Part shown: positions 15,158 to 24,235 of the stretch, in pieces
How positions within the stretch are numbered: the stretch's first letter is position 1
Layout of the letters: every line of letters begins with the position of its first letter
DNA from: Alphaproteobacteria bacterium
GTDB taxonomy: Bacteria > Pseudomonadota > Alphaproteobacteria > Micavibrionales > Micavibrionaceae
Reading direction: 5' to 3'
DNA length: 64,000 nucleotides
Assembly (NCBI GenBank): GCA_030424975.1
Contig: JAUHVY010000001.1
Location: 183,093 to 247,092, forward strand
The notes under the pieces: model-generated
The model's database searches: none
The model's input: the letters and a program-made list of their open reading frames with translations, nothing else
What the model was told of the DNA's origin: nothing
Translations under genes and position numbers: made by a program

Positions 15158-17989
15158 CTAATTACTAAGGGTTTGCGCAAGTGTGTTTAGCAGCGTATCT
15201 TTGTCAAACTTTGCGACATATTGCGTGAAACCGACAGACCGCCCACGCTCAATATCTTGCGGCGTGGCATGAGAGGATAAGGCCACGATTGGGGTATTTG
15301 CCCATCGGCTTTCCTGGCTTTTTACGTGTTGTGCGAATTGAAATCCATCCATTTCCGGCATTTCAATATCACTAATGATAACGTCAAAATGGGCGCCTTT
15401 TTCACGGAGTTCAAGTGCATCCGCAGGGCGTTCCAAAGAGGTGACTTCATATCCTGCGACACTTAGTAACGGCGTTAACATATTGCGGAAAAACGGACTG
15501 TCATCAACAAGCAAAAGCTTTTTCTTTGTTTTACCACTATTTACCCCGGAGTCAGAGTTAAACGGGGTGTCATCATGGTCTTTAAACCACTCACGGTTAA
15601 TACCATTAAGGAAGTGCGCAATATCAACCACATCTGTGGCGTGGTTGTTTATAATGGCACTGCCGAGTAAGCCCGGTTGTGTGGAGCTAAGCTTTACATC
15701 GATGCGTTCTTCAATGATGTCGACGATTTCATCAACAATAATACCCATTGATTGCACTTTGTCTGCGAAAACTAAAACAGGTTTTTCACCTTCGTGCGAT
15801 ACTTGAACTGATGAGTTAAAGGGAATAAGTGGCATTAATGTTCCGCGGTATTGCACCATCATTTGCCCGCTGGAATATTCAACGTCTTCCATTTTTACGT
15901 TTTCTAAACGCGCTACCAATGAAAGCGGGACAGCCTTTGGCGTGTTGTCGCCGACATTAAATAGTAAGAGAGAGGTTTTCTTGTCTGAGTCGGCGTGAAG
16001 AACAGCGTCTGTTTGAGCATCTTCTTGAAGGTCGGTATCAATCGAGCCTGATGCTCCGGCAATACCGTTCGGGTCGAGAATCATGATGACGCTACCATCG
16101 CCGAGAATTGTGTTTCCGGAGAAAATCTTAAGGTTCTTTAGTATGCCGGCAACAGGTTTAACAACGATCTCTTCTGTGTCGAAGACGCGGTCGACGATAA
16201 TGCCAAATTCATAACCGCCTACCTGAGCGATAACAATATACAGATTGCGAGGCGTTGTTTTGTCATCTTCTGCGCCATCACCGACGCTTACACTTTCTTT
16301 TTCTTCACTATCTTTTGTGACGGGGCCTTTCTTTTTTGCGTCTTCTGCAAATGCCTGAAGGTGCACGCTCGGCCTTAAGTTGAGGACTTCGCTCAGAGAT
16401 ACCAGAGGTAATAGGCGATCACGTAAGCGGAATACGGGAGAGCCTTTGATATATTCAATGCGGTTTTCACTGTGTTCCGAAACCATCACAAGCTCGCGCA
16501 CGGCAAGTTGTGGAATTGCAAATTTTTCACCTGCGGTTTCAACAATAAGGGCTGAAACAATAGCAAGTGTAAGCGGGATTTTAATCGTAAAGGTGGAGCC
16601 TTTGCCCTCAACCGACTTTAATTCAATCGAACCGCCGATCTTTTCAATGTTTGTGCGGACAACATCCATACTAACGCCACGTCCGGAAACGGATGTAACG
16701 GCTTCTGCTGTTGAGAAGCCGGCCTTGAAGATGAATTGCTGAATTTGCTGCGTTGACATTTCCTCAAGCTCTTCTTCGGTGGCAAGGCCATTAGAAATGA
16801 TTTTATTTTTGATTTTTTCTTCTGATAACCCCTTACCGTCATCCGATATTTTGATAATGATATGACCGCCTTCATGGAACGCTTCGAGAACGATCTTCCC
16901 TGTTTCATTTTTGCCTGCGGCAAGGCGTTCTGCGGGTTTTTCAATGCCGTGATCACCCGAGTTACGCACCATATGCGTTAGTGGATCTTTGATCATCTCA
17001 AGAACCTGACGGTCAAGCTCGGTTTCCTGTCCGCGCATCACAAGTTCGATTTTTTTATTCAATTCAAGGGCAAGGTCTCGAATAATACGCGGCAGTTTTG
17101 ACCAAGCGTTGCCGATTGGTTGCATGCGTGTTTTCATTACACCTTCTTGCAAATCGGAAACAACATGATTCAGGCGTTGCAACGGCGCGGAGAACATAGT
17201 CTCTCCCTCTGCGCGCGCAATTTGTAATAACTGGTTACGCGTTAAGACCATTTCACTGACCATGGTCATCAGGTCTTCAAGAACGTCAACATTCACGCGA
17301 AGCGTTTGTGTTGATTTTCCTTTTGATTCCGTTGATTTTTCTTCAGGCTCTTCGTCTTTCTTTTTGGGTGTAGGCGGTGGCGGAGGAGGTGGTGCAGCCG
17401 CAGCAGGTTCTTCCTCTTTTACATCCGCAGGGTTAACAATGCCATCCATTCCCGGTGCAGCGGCGAAAGCCGCCTCTAATTCTTCCAATGAAACTTCACC
17501 CGGCGCGAGGTCTTTTTGTACAATGTTAACAACTATGGCTTCTTCTTCTTTTTCTTGTGGCTCTTCTGCCACGGCGTCGGCAGCGGCGGGGGCGCTTTCA
17601 CCTGAAATATCTTTCCCTTCATACGCGGCGTCCAGCTTCGCGATTAAGGCACTATCATCGCCATCAGGTTCAGCGCCTGTTTCTTCGATTTCACCGACGA
17701 TATATTTAATTTGGTCAATTGATTCAAAAATAAGGGTCACATATCCGGGGGTAACCTCCAGGTCGCCATCACGGAAACGACCCAAAACATTTTCTGCGTG
17801 GTGGGCAACTTTTTCAAGGCGAGGCAGGCTAAGGAAACCACAGGTCCCTTTGATCGTATGCATAAGACGGAAGATTTTACCAAGTAAATCCTTGTCATTC
17901 GGGTTCTGTTCAAGATTTACAAGGTCAAGATCCAGCTCTTCTAAGCTTTCGTTTGTTTCAGTCAAAAACTCAACGATCAAGTCATCCAT
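15158..17989 (-). CDS. cheA: Hybrid chemotaxis histidine kinase CheA with second CheW-like domain and receiver
   Basis: 943 residues from the ATG at 17989, chosen because GAGGA lies 6 bases upstream; the longer open frame adds 18 unlikely residues. Order: Hpt domain with phosphorylated H44 in RLMHTIKGTCGFL; a low-complexity acidic/Pro linker around 150-230; dimerisation helices; the HATPase with N box THMVRNSGDHGIE and glycine boxes SDDGKGL and GRGVSMDVV; a P5 CheW-like regulatory domain; a second, diverged CheW-like domain at roughly residues 670-800; and a C-terminal receiver (LLLVDDSPFF, IISDIEMPEMDG). The receiver could act as an internal phosphate sink. The N box has Gly where many CheAs have Ile or Val. 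Autophosphorylates and phosphorylates CheY and CheB. Confidence 0.96.
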   Translation of the reverse strand: MDDLIVEFLTETNESLEELDLDLVNLEQNPNDKDLLGKIFRLMHTIKGTCGFLSLPRLEKVAHHAENVLGRFRDGDLEVTPGYVTLIFESIDQIKYIVGEIEETGAEPDGDDSALIAKLDAAYEGKDISGESAPAAADAVAEEPQEKEEEAIVVNIVQKDLAPGEVSLEELEAAFAAAPGMDGIVNPADVKEEEPAAAAPPPPPPPTPKKKDEEPEEKSTESKGKSTQTLRVNVDVLEDLMTMVSEMVLTRNQLLQIARAEGETMFSAPLQRLNHVVSDLQEGVMKTRMQPIGNAWSKLPRIIRDLALELNKKIELVMRGQETELDRQVLEMIKDPLTHMVRNSGDHGIEKPAERLAAGKNETGKIVLEAFHEGGHIIIKISDDGKGLSEEKIKNKIISNGLATEEELEEMSTQQIQQFIFKAGFSTAEAVTSVSGRGVSMDVVRTNIEKIGGSIELKSVEGKGSTFTIKIPLTLAIVSALIVETAGEKFAIPQLAVRELVMVSEHSENRIEYIKGSPVFRLRDRLLPLVSLSEVLNLRPSVHLQAFAEDAKKKGPVTKDSEEKESVSVGDGAEDDKTTPRNLYIVIAQVGGYEFGIIVDRVFDTEEIVVKPVAGILKNLKIFSGNTILGDGSVIMILDPNGIAGASGSIDTDLQEDAQTDAVLHADSDKKTSLLLFNVGDNTPKAVPLSLVARLENVKMEDVEYSSGQMMVQYRGTLMPLIPFNSSVQVSHEGEKPVLVFADKVQSMGIIVDEIVDIIEERIDVKLSSTQPGLLGSAIINNHATDVVDIAHFLNGINREWFKDHDDTPFNSDSGVNSGKTKKKLLLVDDSPFFRNMLTPLLSVAGYEVTSLERPADALELREKGAHFDVIISDIEMPEMDGFQFAQHVKSQESRWANTPIVALSSHATPQDIERGRSVGFTQYVAKFDKDTLLNTLAQTLSN

Positions 17990-18176
17990 GTTCATTCCTC
18001 GTACGGATTGTGTGTTGCATACAATCTTGTGCATTCTGCACAAAATAAAATTTTTCGCATGTTCATAAAATGCAGCAAAAAGTTTAAATAAACGTAAGTA
18101 ACGCAGTAAAAGACGCAGAAAAAGGAAGGATTAGCTTTATCAGAATACTATAATCCATTGATATGAAAAGTATCTC

Positions 18177-18824
18177 TTATTCTGGGGAATTAGACAACTT
18201 TAATCTTAAGAAAATCTGGTTTGCGCCTGTTTCTTCGGTAGAAATTGTGAAACCGTATTTTTGTGCAATTAAGCCTGTTACATATGGATGGACAAGTTTC
18301 GGATCGATTGAGGATATCGGAAGCTGGTGATGAAGTGCGGCAACGAAGTTATCACGGTAGTGCGCATTTTCGCCCGAGCCGGTAATGAGAGTTGTGTTAT
18401 CGCCATCATTTGAAACGCTCAATATGCCGCCTTTGGGAAGGCCTTCAGACACGAAAATAAGTCCGCAGAGCAAAAGTTTGCAATACCCCTTAACCGGCTC
18501 GATTCCTAAATCTGCATATGGGTCCCAGCTTTGAGATAAGCGCTTTTCGCCCGATATCAGTTCACCGAATGTTTTGTGTGTATCTTCGATGCGCATAGAT
18601 TCATCTGCACCGCCAAGGCCGTATGCCATACGCAGGGCTTTTAGCTTCGCATTCGCTTGTGATGCGCTGAAGGCGATAAGGTCGGTGACATCTTCGCCTG
18701 CATCGGGGCCTAATTCCTCAAGGATCTCAACGCCGTTTGAAACTGCGCCTACGGGGCTGATGATGTCGTGGCATATTTTTGATGCTACCAGTTCAAGAAG
18801 TGTTACCGTATTCAGGTCTTGCAT
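18177..18824 (-). CDS. chpT: Histidine phosphotransferase ChpT
   Basis: ChpT relays phosphate from the hybrid kinase CckA to CtrA and CpdR in alphaproteobacteria. It is built like a histidine-kinase DHp/CA pair without ATP binding. Here, 215 residues start with the conserved helix LELVASKICHDIISPVGAVSNGVEIL; the phosphorylated His is in KICHDIISPVGA, at about residue 18. The C-terminal half has the pseudo-ATPase pattern without intact glycine boxes. The ribosome site AAAGGA is inside the third arm of the hairpin system at 18834-18875. The gene precedes cheA by 187 bp; ctrA is in this window at 58.9 kb. Confidence 0.9.
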   Translation of the reverse strand: MQDLNTVTLLELVASKICHDIISPVGAVSNGVEILEELGPDAGEDVTDLIAFSASQANAKLKALRMAYGLGGADESMRIEDTHKTFGELISGEKRLSQSWDPYADLGIEPVKGYCKLLLCGLIFVSEGLPKGGILSVSNDGDNTTLITGSGENAHYRDNFVAALHHQLPISSIDPKLVHPYVTGLIAQKYGFTISTEETGANQIFLRLKLSNSPE

Positions 18825-18833
18825 AATTTTATC

Positions 18834-18875
18834 CTTTCGCCCCGCTAAGATGACAGGGCGAAAGTGATTCGCCCC
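18834..18875 (-). promoter_or_regulatory. Two mutually exclusive stem-loops over the chpT ribosome-binding site
   Basis: In the 50 bases between the mutase stop and the chpT ATG the transcript contains three arms: A (GGGCGAA, 18868-18874), B (CTTTCGCCC, 18856-18864) and C (GGGCGAAAG, 18834-18842). B can pair with A (7 bp, 5-base loop) or with C (9 bp, 13-base loop). Arm C includes the AAAG of the AAAGGA ribosome site of chpT. A ribosome ending translation at the mutase stop, which abuts arm A, could shift the pairing, so translational coupling is a reasonable inference. Confidence 0.6.
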
Positions 18876-20266
18876 TAGAAGGGCAGAGTATAGCCTATAT
18901 TTTTGACTTCATCACCTGCCATTTGTTTCAGGCGTTCCAGTCCTTCAGCGCTGCTGGCTTCGATGCGCGCCACAAGTACGTTTTGTGTATTGGACGGGCG
19001 TAACAGCCACCAACCGTCAGGTGTTGAAACACGCACACCGTCAATATCATCAAGCGCAGCATTATCATTAGCCTGTTTTTTTAGGTTTTCAAAAACACGT
19101 GGAACAAGGTCAAACTTCTCTTCTTCGTCGACTTCGATACGCATTTCAGGCGTATTAAACAGAACTGGTAAGTGCGATGTCAGGCTGGATAATCCGCCAT
19201 TTGCCTTGGATAGCTCATTCAGCAAGCGCACACCGCAATACAGCGCATCATCATAGCCGTAATATTTATCGGCAAAGAAGATATGGCCTGAAAGTTCGCC
19301 CGCCAACGGGGCCTGCAGTTCACGCATTTTATCTTTGATCAATGAGTGTCCGGTTTTCCACATAACGGCGTTACCGCCCATGTTGTTAATTTCATCAAAC
19401 ATAACCTGAGAACATTTAACATCCCCGATAATGGCCGCGCCCGGTGCGTTTTTTAATACCTCGCGGGCGTAGATGGTCATCAGGATATCACAACGTAAAA
19501 CCGTGCCGTTTTCATCAACAACCCCAATGCGGTCACCATCACCGTCAAAGGCAATGCCAAGGTCGCAATTTTTTTCGCTCACGAGCTTTTGCAAATCGAC
19601 AAGGTTTTCATCAACCGTAGGGTCAGGGTGGTGGTTCGGGAAATTGCCATCGATATCTTCGAAGAGAAGGAAGTGTTCACCCGGCATTTTATCCGTCAGC
19701 ATTTTCAAAACTTCACCGGCCGCACCATTTCCTGCGTCCCAAGCAACACGCATGTCACGGCTCAGATCAAGGTCTTGCATCAAACGGTCAACATAGGCGT
19801 CTTTGATGTCTTGCTCTGTGACGCTGCCTGTGCCCTCTGCCAGATCACCGCCGGCAGAAATTTTGCCGATTTTTTGAATGGTTTCACCAAACACAGGTGA
19901 TTTATTCAGGGTCATTTTAAACCCGTTGTAATCGGGCGGGTTGTGTGACCCTGTGACCATGATGCCGCCATCTGCGTTTAAATGTTTCACAGAAAAATAT
20001 AGCATGGGCGTGGGGCCAAGGCCGACGGCCGTGACATTTGCACCTGAATCTTTCATGCCGTTTTGCAGCGCTGCTGCCAAACCCGGGGAGCTAAGGCGTC
20101 CGTCATACCCAACACAAAGGGTAGGGGTTGCATTTCCTGTTTCGTTGATTACGAATGTGGCAAAGGCACGACCCAAGGCATAAGCATCGTCTTCGGATAA
20201 GTTTTTATCGATCTGGCCGCGAATATCATATTCACGCAAAATCGTCGGATTAAATGTATAAGACAT
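18875..20266 (-). CDS. Phosphomannomutase / phosphoglucomutase
   Basis: Interconverts hexose 6- and 1-phosphates through a phosphoserine, feeding sugar-nucleotide synthesis for polysaccharide and LPS. 463 residues, the usual length for the AlgC/ManB type. Seen: TILREYDIRGQI at the N-terminus, the active-site phosphoserine S107 in VTGSHNPPDYNGFK, the Mg-binding loop in AFDGDGDRIGVV, the sugar-binding GELSGHIFF and the C-terminal phosphate-binding RPSNTQN. It is 32 bp downstream of galU; together they would turn glucose 6-phosphate into UDP-glucose. Sugar specificity (Glc or Man) cannot be read from the sequence, so no symbol is given. Confidence 0.94.
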   Translation of the reverse strand: MSYTFNPTILREYDIRGQIDKNLSEDDAYALGRAFATFVINETGNATPTLCVGYDGRLSSPGLAAALQNGMKDSGANVTAVGLGPTPMLYFSVKHLNADGGIMVTGSHNPPDYNGFKMTLNKSPVFGETIQKIGKISAGGDLAEGTGSVTEQDIKDAYVDRLMQDLDLSRDMRVAWDAGNGAAGEVLKMLTDKMPGEHFLLFEDIDGNFPNHHPDPTVDENLVDLQKLVSEKNCDLGIAFDGDGDRIGVVDENGTVLRCDILMTIYAREVLKNAPGAAIIGDVKCSQVMFDEINNMGGNAVMWKTGHSLIKDKMRELQAPLAGELSGHIFFADKYYGYDDALYCGVRLLNELSKANGGLSSLTSHLPVLFNTPEMRIEVDEEEKFDLVPRVFENLKKQANDNAALDDIDGVRVSTPDGWWLLRPSNTQNVLVARIEASSAEGLERLKQMAGDEVKNIGYTLPF

Positions 20267-20298
20267 TGATGTTAAATCTCTCTCTTCTCTTAACGTTA

Positions 20299-21180
20299 TT
20301 ATTTATACTGTTCTAACAACGCGGAAACACCTTTGCCGATCTCTTTGTCTTTCAGACCATAAGCAAGGTTAGCCGCGATAAACCCTAAACGGCTACCGCA
20401 GTCAAAATGTTCCCCTTTGAAACGTAATCCGTGGAATTCCTGCTTGCCAAGCAATTTCGCCATCGCATCGGTGAGCTGGATTTCATTTCCTGCGCCTTTT
20501 TCAAAGACGGCCAAGTGGTCAAAAATTTCAGGCTGTAGGATATAACGACCGATAATTGAAAGGGTAGATGGTGCATCTTCCGGATTTGGCTTTTCAACCA
20601 ATCCATTGATAGATACGGCATCGCCTTTTTCCTCGCCGATATCAAGAATACCGTATTTTTTTGTTTCTTCGCGTGGAACGTCCTTTACCGCAACAACGTT
20701 ACCGCCATATTGGTTATAGGAATCAATCATTTGTGATAAACAGCCCTTTTCGTAATTTACGATGTCATCAGGCAACATGATGGCAAATGGCTCATTGCCG
20801 ACAAGCTTTGCTGCACACCATACTGCATGACCAAGGCCAAGAGGGCGGGGTTGACGCGTTAGGAATAGTTTACCTGCAGGCATTTCGGAGTCGCGTACTT
20901 TTTGTAGCATGTCTACTTTGCCGCGCTCTTCCAATGTTTGTTCTAATTCAGGTTGGAAATCGAAATGTTCTTCCAACATATTTTTATAACGACCGGTCAC
21001 AAAGATGAATTCTTCGATCCCTGCTTCGCGTGCTTCCTCGAAAACATGTTGGATCAACGGACGGTCGTTAATCGGTAACATCTCCTTTGGCATCACCTTT
21101 GTCGCAGGTAAGAATCGGGTCCCTAAACCTGCAACGGGGAAGACAGCTTTTCGAACGGGTTTAAATGTATTTTGTGACAT
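20299..21180 (-). CDS. galU: UTP-glucose-1-phosphate uridylyltransferase
   Basis: Makes UDP-glucose from UTP and glucose 1-phosphate. 293 residues with the signature KAVFPVAGLGTRFLPATKVM and PKEMLPINDRPLIQ, then FAIMLPDDIV (metal-binding aspartates), GLVEKPNPEDAPS and the C-terminal LRFKGEHFDCGSRLGFIAANL. Located directly upstream of the phosphohexomutase on the same strand, the two forming a short UDP-sugar supply operon that also runs into chpT. Confidence 0.96.
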   Translation of the reverse strand: MSQNTFKPVRKAVFPVAGLGTRFLPATKVMPKEMLPINDRPLIQHVFEEAREAGIEEFIFVTGRYKNMLEEHFDFQPELEQTLEERGKVDMLQKVRDSEMPAGKLFLTRQPRPLGLGHAVWCAAKLVGNEPFAIMLPDDIVNYEKGCLSQMIDSYNQYGGNVVAVKDVPREETKKYGILDIGEEKGDAVSINGLVEKPNPEDAPSTLSIIGRYILQPEIFDHLAVFEKGAGNEIQLTDAMAKLLGKQEFHGLRFKGEHFDCGSRLGFIAANLAYGLKDKEIGKGVSALLEQYK

Positions 21181-21257
21181 TATTACTCATCTTTTGTTGG
21201 TTAGAGATGGGCGAATCAATGCCATACTTTATGCTGCGATGCAAGGCGGTAGGTTTT

Positions 21258-21539
21258 TTATTCTTCGGAGTCGTCTTGCTTTTCGATTTGCTTTAACCGC
21301 TTTTCTTCCTTTTGTTTTCGGCGGTAATGGCCGATGACGAAAGGAATGCTTAGGGCAATAAAACCCAAGGAAATATAAAAACGACCTGTCAGGGCAAAGA
21401 AGATTAAAACTAGTGCAAAGAGGGTGATGCCCAATACGGAAAAAAGGAATTTTATCTGTTCGACATTCGCCCATAAACAGAACCTGTAAAGCGCATAAAG
21501 CGTGGCCAAAATACCAAAGATAAGAATGATGTAGGGCAT
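21258..21539 (-). CDS. Small three-segment membrane protein downstream of mipZ
   Basis: 93 residues with hydrophobic stretches at about 4-20, 31-48 and 54-70, followed by a charged tail GHYRRKQKEEKRLKQIEKQDD. MipZ in several alphaproteobacteria is neighboured by a membrane-anchored J-domain protein. The present protein looks like the membrane part of such a protein with no J domain, but that relation is inference. It starts 17 bp after mipZ and ends 78 bp before galU. No function can be assigned. Confidence 0.65.
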   Translation of the reverse strand: MPYIILIFGILATLYALYRFCLWANVEQIKFLFSVLGITLFALVLIFFALTGRFYISLGFIALSIPFVIGHYRRKQKEEKRLKQIEKQDDSEE

Positions 21540-21555
21540 AATAGTATCTTATACG

Positions 21556-22401
21556 TCAGGCTTGTTTTTTTGCATCTGTGGGGGTTGCGTATCCTTTTGC
21601 CAGTTCCGGTTTTATGGTTACAATCAGGTTGCGTACCTCTTGGCGTGCAGTGATTTGTGACATGGTCAGGCCGCCGTCTTGCTCTTCTTTCAGGTCAAGT
21701 AATGTCAGGCCTTTTAAGAATAATTCTTTGAACACTACGCGCTCACCGAAACCGGGAGCCAGACGAAAACCGGCGAGCTCAGAAATTTGATCAAGCAAGC
21801 CGGCAATGATTTTGTTGTTGTTTGTATTGAGCGGGGTAACGCGATTACGCATGACAATCCAATCCATGCCTGATCCGTCGCGCATTTTTTTCTTTACGCG
21901 GGCTTCATTCACCATTTTGGAATAGATAGACGGGCCGAGAACATCATAATTCTTCATGTGAATATCAGCCAATAGATCAAGGTCGATGAAGCTGTCGTTC
22001 ATTGGCGTAATTAAAGTATCAGCAAAGCTGTGGGCGAGGCGGCTCAGGAATGTATCTGTACCGGGGGTATCTACGATAATAAAATCGCAGACATGATTCA
22101 GTTCGTCCAGCGCCATCATAAGGAAGCTTTCTTCTTCGAACTGTTGGTTTGATACGCTTTCTTGCATGCTGCGCTCAATGGCCATATGCGCCGGGCTCGG
22201 TAAATGTTCGTGGTTGCGTGTGATATAATCAAAGCGCTTTTTCAGGTAGCGCGTTAATGTTCCCTGACGGGCATCCAGATCAATTGTTCCGACGCGATAG
22301 CCAAGACGCAGGAGACCTATAGCCGTATGCATTGCGGTCGTTGATTTACCTGATCCACCTTTTTCGTTGCCGAAAACTATAATATGCGCTGTCTTTTTCA
22401 T
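21556..22401 (-). CDS. mipZ: Division-plane positioning ATPase MipZ
   Basis: ParA/MinD-superfamily ATPase that forms a gradient from the ParB-bound poles and inhibits FtsZ, placing the septum at midcell. 281 residues. The deviant Walker A motif FGNEKGGSGKSTTAMH is at residues 10-25, the following IDLDARQGTLTRYL is diagnostic of MipZ, and FIIVDTPGTDTFLSRLAHSFADTLITPMNDSFIDLDLL gives Walker B. GLTLLDLKE near the C-terminus is typical. Divergent from pepP by 59 bp; both promoters must lie there. Confidence 0.95.
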   Translation of the reverse strand: MKKTAHIIVFGNEKGGSGKSTTAMHTAIGLLRLGYRVGTIDLDARQGTLTRYLKKRFDYITRNHEHLPSPAHMAIERSMQESVSNQQFEEESFLMMALDELNHVCDFIIVDTPGTDTFLSRLAHSFADTLITPMNDSFIDLDLLADIHMKNYDVLGPSIYSKMVNEARVKKKMRDGSGMDWIVMRNRVTPLNTNNNKIIAGLLDQISELAGFRLAPGFGERVVFKELFLKGLTLLDLKEEQDGGLTMSQITARQEVRNLIVTIKPELAKGYATPTDAKKQA

Positions 22402-22460
22402 GTGGCTCGCTTTATCCTAAAGATATTGAAAAATGCTTTAAATTAAATTGAGTTTATACA

Positions 22461-24230
22461 ATGCCAGAAAATCATATTGAATATCAAGAACGACTGTTAT
22501 CTTTACGAAAAGAAATAGAAAAACGTGGTTTGGACGGTGTTGTTTTGCCAAGAACTGATGAGTTTCAGGGGGAGTTTTTGGCGCCATATGCGGAATGTTT
22601 ACAATGGCTTAGTGGGTTTACAGGCAGCGCCGGTGTTGCAATCGTGTTACGAGATCGCGCCGTAGTCATGAGTGATGGGCGCTATACTATTCAATTAAAA
22701 GACCAGGTCCCGTCGACATTGTTTGAAACAGCGAATTCCGTAGATGTATCTGTTGGGGATTGGCTGGCGAAAAATGCAAAATCCCTGCGTATAGGTTATA
22801 ATCCATGGCTTCATACCCCGAAGCAAATTGATGCTATTGAAGATAAGATTGCTGATAATGGTATCATTTTAGAACCTATGGCAGATGATATTTTGGATGT
22901 GGTTTGGGAAGGGCGTCCGCCAAAGCCGCGTGCGCCTTTATCAATTTTTCCTCATGATGTAGCCGGAAAAACATCTATTCAAAAACGTATTGAAATCGGT
23001 GAGCGGATAACAAACCTCTCATGTGATTATGCGTTATTGACGATGGGGGATTCTATATGCTGGCTTTTGAATGTGCGTGGGAATGATATCGCGTTTTCGC
23101 CGTTGATGCTCTCTTATGCATTGATTCATAAAAATGGTGATGTTGATTGGTTTGTAGATAAATTAAAGGCTACACGTGATGTTATGGCGCATATTGGTGC
23201 AGGCGTTACAATTCATGATTTTAATGATTTGCCGAGTATTCTGGATACGTTACGGGGCAAGATTTTATTTGATCGCGGTAGTGCCCCTGTTTGGTTTGAA
23301 AGCTTTTTCAAAGAGAAGAGAATTCCAAGGCATGAGGCAGAAGATCTTTGTTTATTGCCTAAGGCCATGAAAACGCCGCCTGAAATTGAAGCGATTAAGC
23401 AAGCACATGTCATTGATGGTGTGGCGGTTACAAAGTTTTTATATTGGTTGGATAAGGCGGTTGAGCGCGGTGAGGTATTGGACGAATTGATAGTTGAAGA
23501 AAAACTCGAATCTTTTCGCGCGGCACATCCTGATTATTTGGGGCCAAGCTTTTCAACTATAGCGGGTTTTAATGCAAATGGCGCTATTGTCCATTATCGC
23601 GCGACGGAAAAGACCAATGCAAAAATTAATAGCGATGGATTGCTTTTGATTGATAGTGGTGGCCAGTATCAGTGGGGAACAACTGATATTACCCGTACGG
23701 TTGCGGTCGGTGAGCCGACAGATGAAATGATTGAGGCGTATACCTTGGTTTTGAAAGGGCATATAGCGGTGTCTGATGCGGTTTTTGATGATGAAACAAC
23801 GGGCAAGGATATTGATGCTTTGGCACGGGCCCCTTTACAGGCGCAGGGTATGGATTATGCGCACGGCACGGGGCATGGGGTCGGCTGTTATTTGTGTGTG
23901 CATGAAGCTGCTGCAAGTATTTCTCCGCGCGGTGAGCGCGTGTTTAGTGAGGGGATGCTGATTTCAAATGAGCCGGGATATTACAAAGAGCAGGCGTTTG
24001 GTATTCGTATTGAAAATTTAATTTTGGTACAACGAAGTGCAGGACAACGTGACCGCTTTATGTTCGAAACGGTTACTCTTGCGCCCTATGATGTGCGTTT
24101 AATTGATAACAAGATGCTTTCATTGCGCGAAAAGGCGTGGTTACGGGAATACAATAAAAGTCTATGCGATATGCTTTGCTCCTATCTTGATGATGCAGAA
24201 AAAGATTGGCTCGAGCAAAGATGTCTTTAG
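22461..24230 (+). CDS. Xaa-Pro aminopeptidase (M24B family)
   Basis: Cytosolic metallopeptidase releasing N-terminal residues ahead of proline. 589 residues, the long three-domain form similar to eukaryotic aminopeptidase P1: two creatinase-like N-terminal domains (DGVVLPRTDEFQGEFL, LSGFTGSAG, MSDGRYTIQ) and a catalytic pita-bread domain from about 330. Metal ligands are recognisable: the two Asp in LIDSGGQYQWGTTDITR, His in HGTGHGVGCYLCVHE, Glu in ISNEPGYY and Glu in IRIENLILV. It is the only plus-strand gene for some 20 kb and ends 5 bp before the convergent gene at 24236, with no terminator visible between. Confidence 0.95.
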   Translation: MPENHIEYQERLLSLRKEIEKRGLDGVVLPRTDEFQGEFLAPYAECLQWLSGFTGSAGVAIVLRDRAVVMSDGRYTIQLKDQVPSTLFETANSVDVSVGDWLAKNAKSLRIGYNPWLHTPKQIDAIEDKIADNGIILEPMADDILDVVWEGRPPKPRAPLSIFPHDVAGKTSIQKRIEIGERITNLSCDYALLTMGDSICWLLNVRGNDIAFSPLMLSYALIHKNGDVDWFVDKLKATRDVMAHIGAGVTIHDFNDLPSILDTLRGKILFDRGSAPVWFESFFKEKRIPRHEAEDLCLLPKAMKTPPEIEAIKQAHVIDGVAVTKFLYWLDKAVERGEVLDELIVEEKLESFRAAHPDYLGPSFSTIAGFNANGAIVHYRATEKTNAKINSDGLLLIDSGGQYQWGTTDITRTVAVGEPTDEMIEAYTLVLKGHIAVSDAVFDDETTGKDIDALARAPLQAQGMDYAHGTGHGVGCYLCVHEAAASISPRGERVFSEGMLISNEPGYYKEQAFGIRIENLILVQRSAGQRDRFMFETVTLAPYDVRLIDNKMLSLREKAWLREYNKSLCDMLCSYLDDAEKDWLEQRCL

Positions 24231-24235
24231 CTTGA

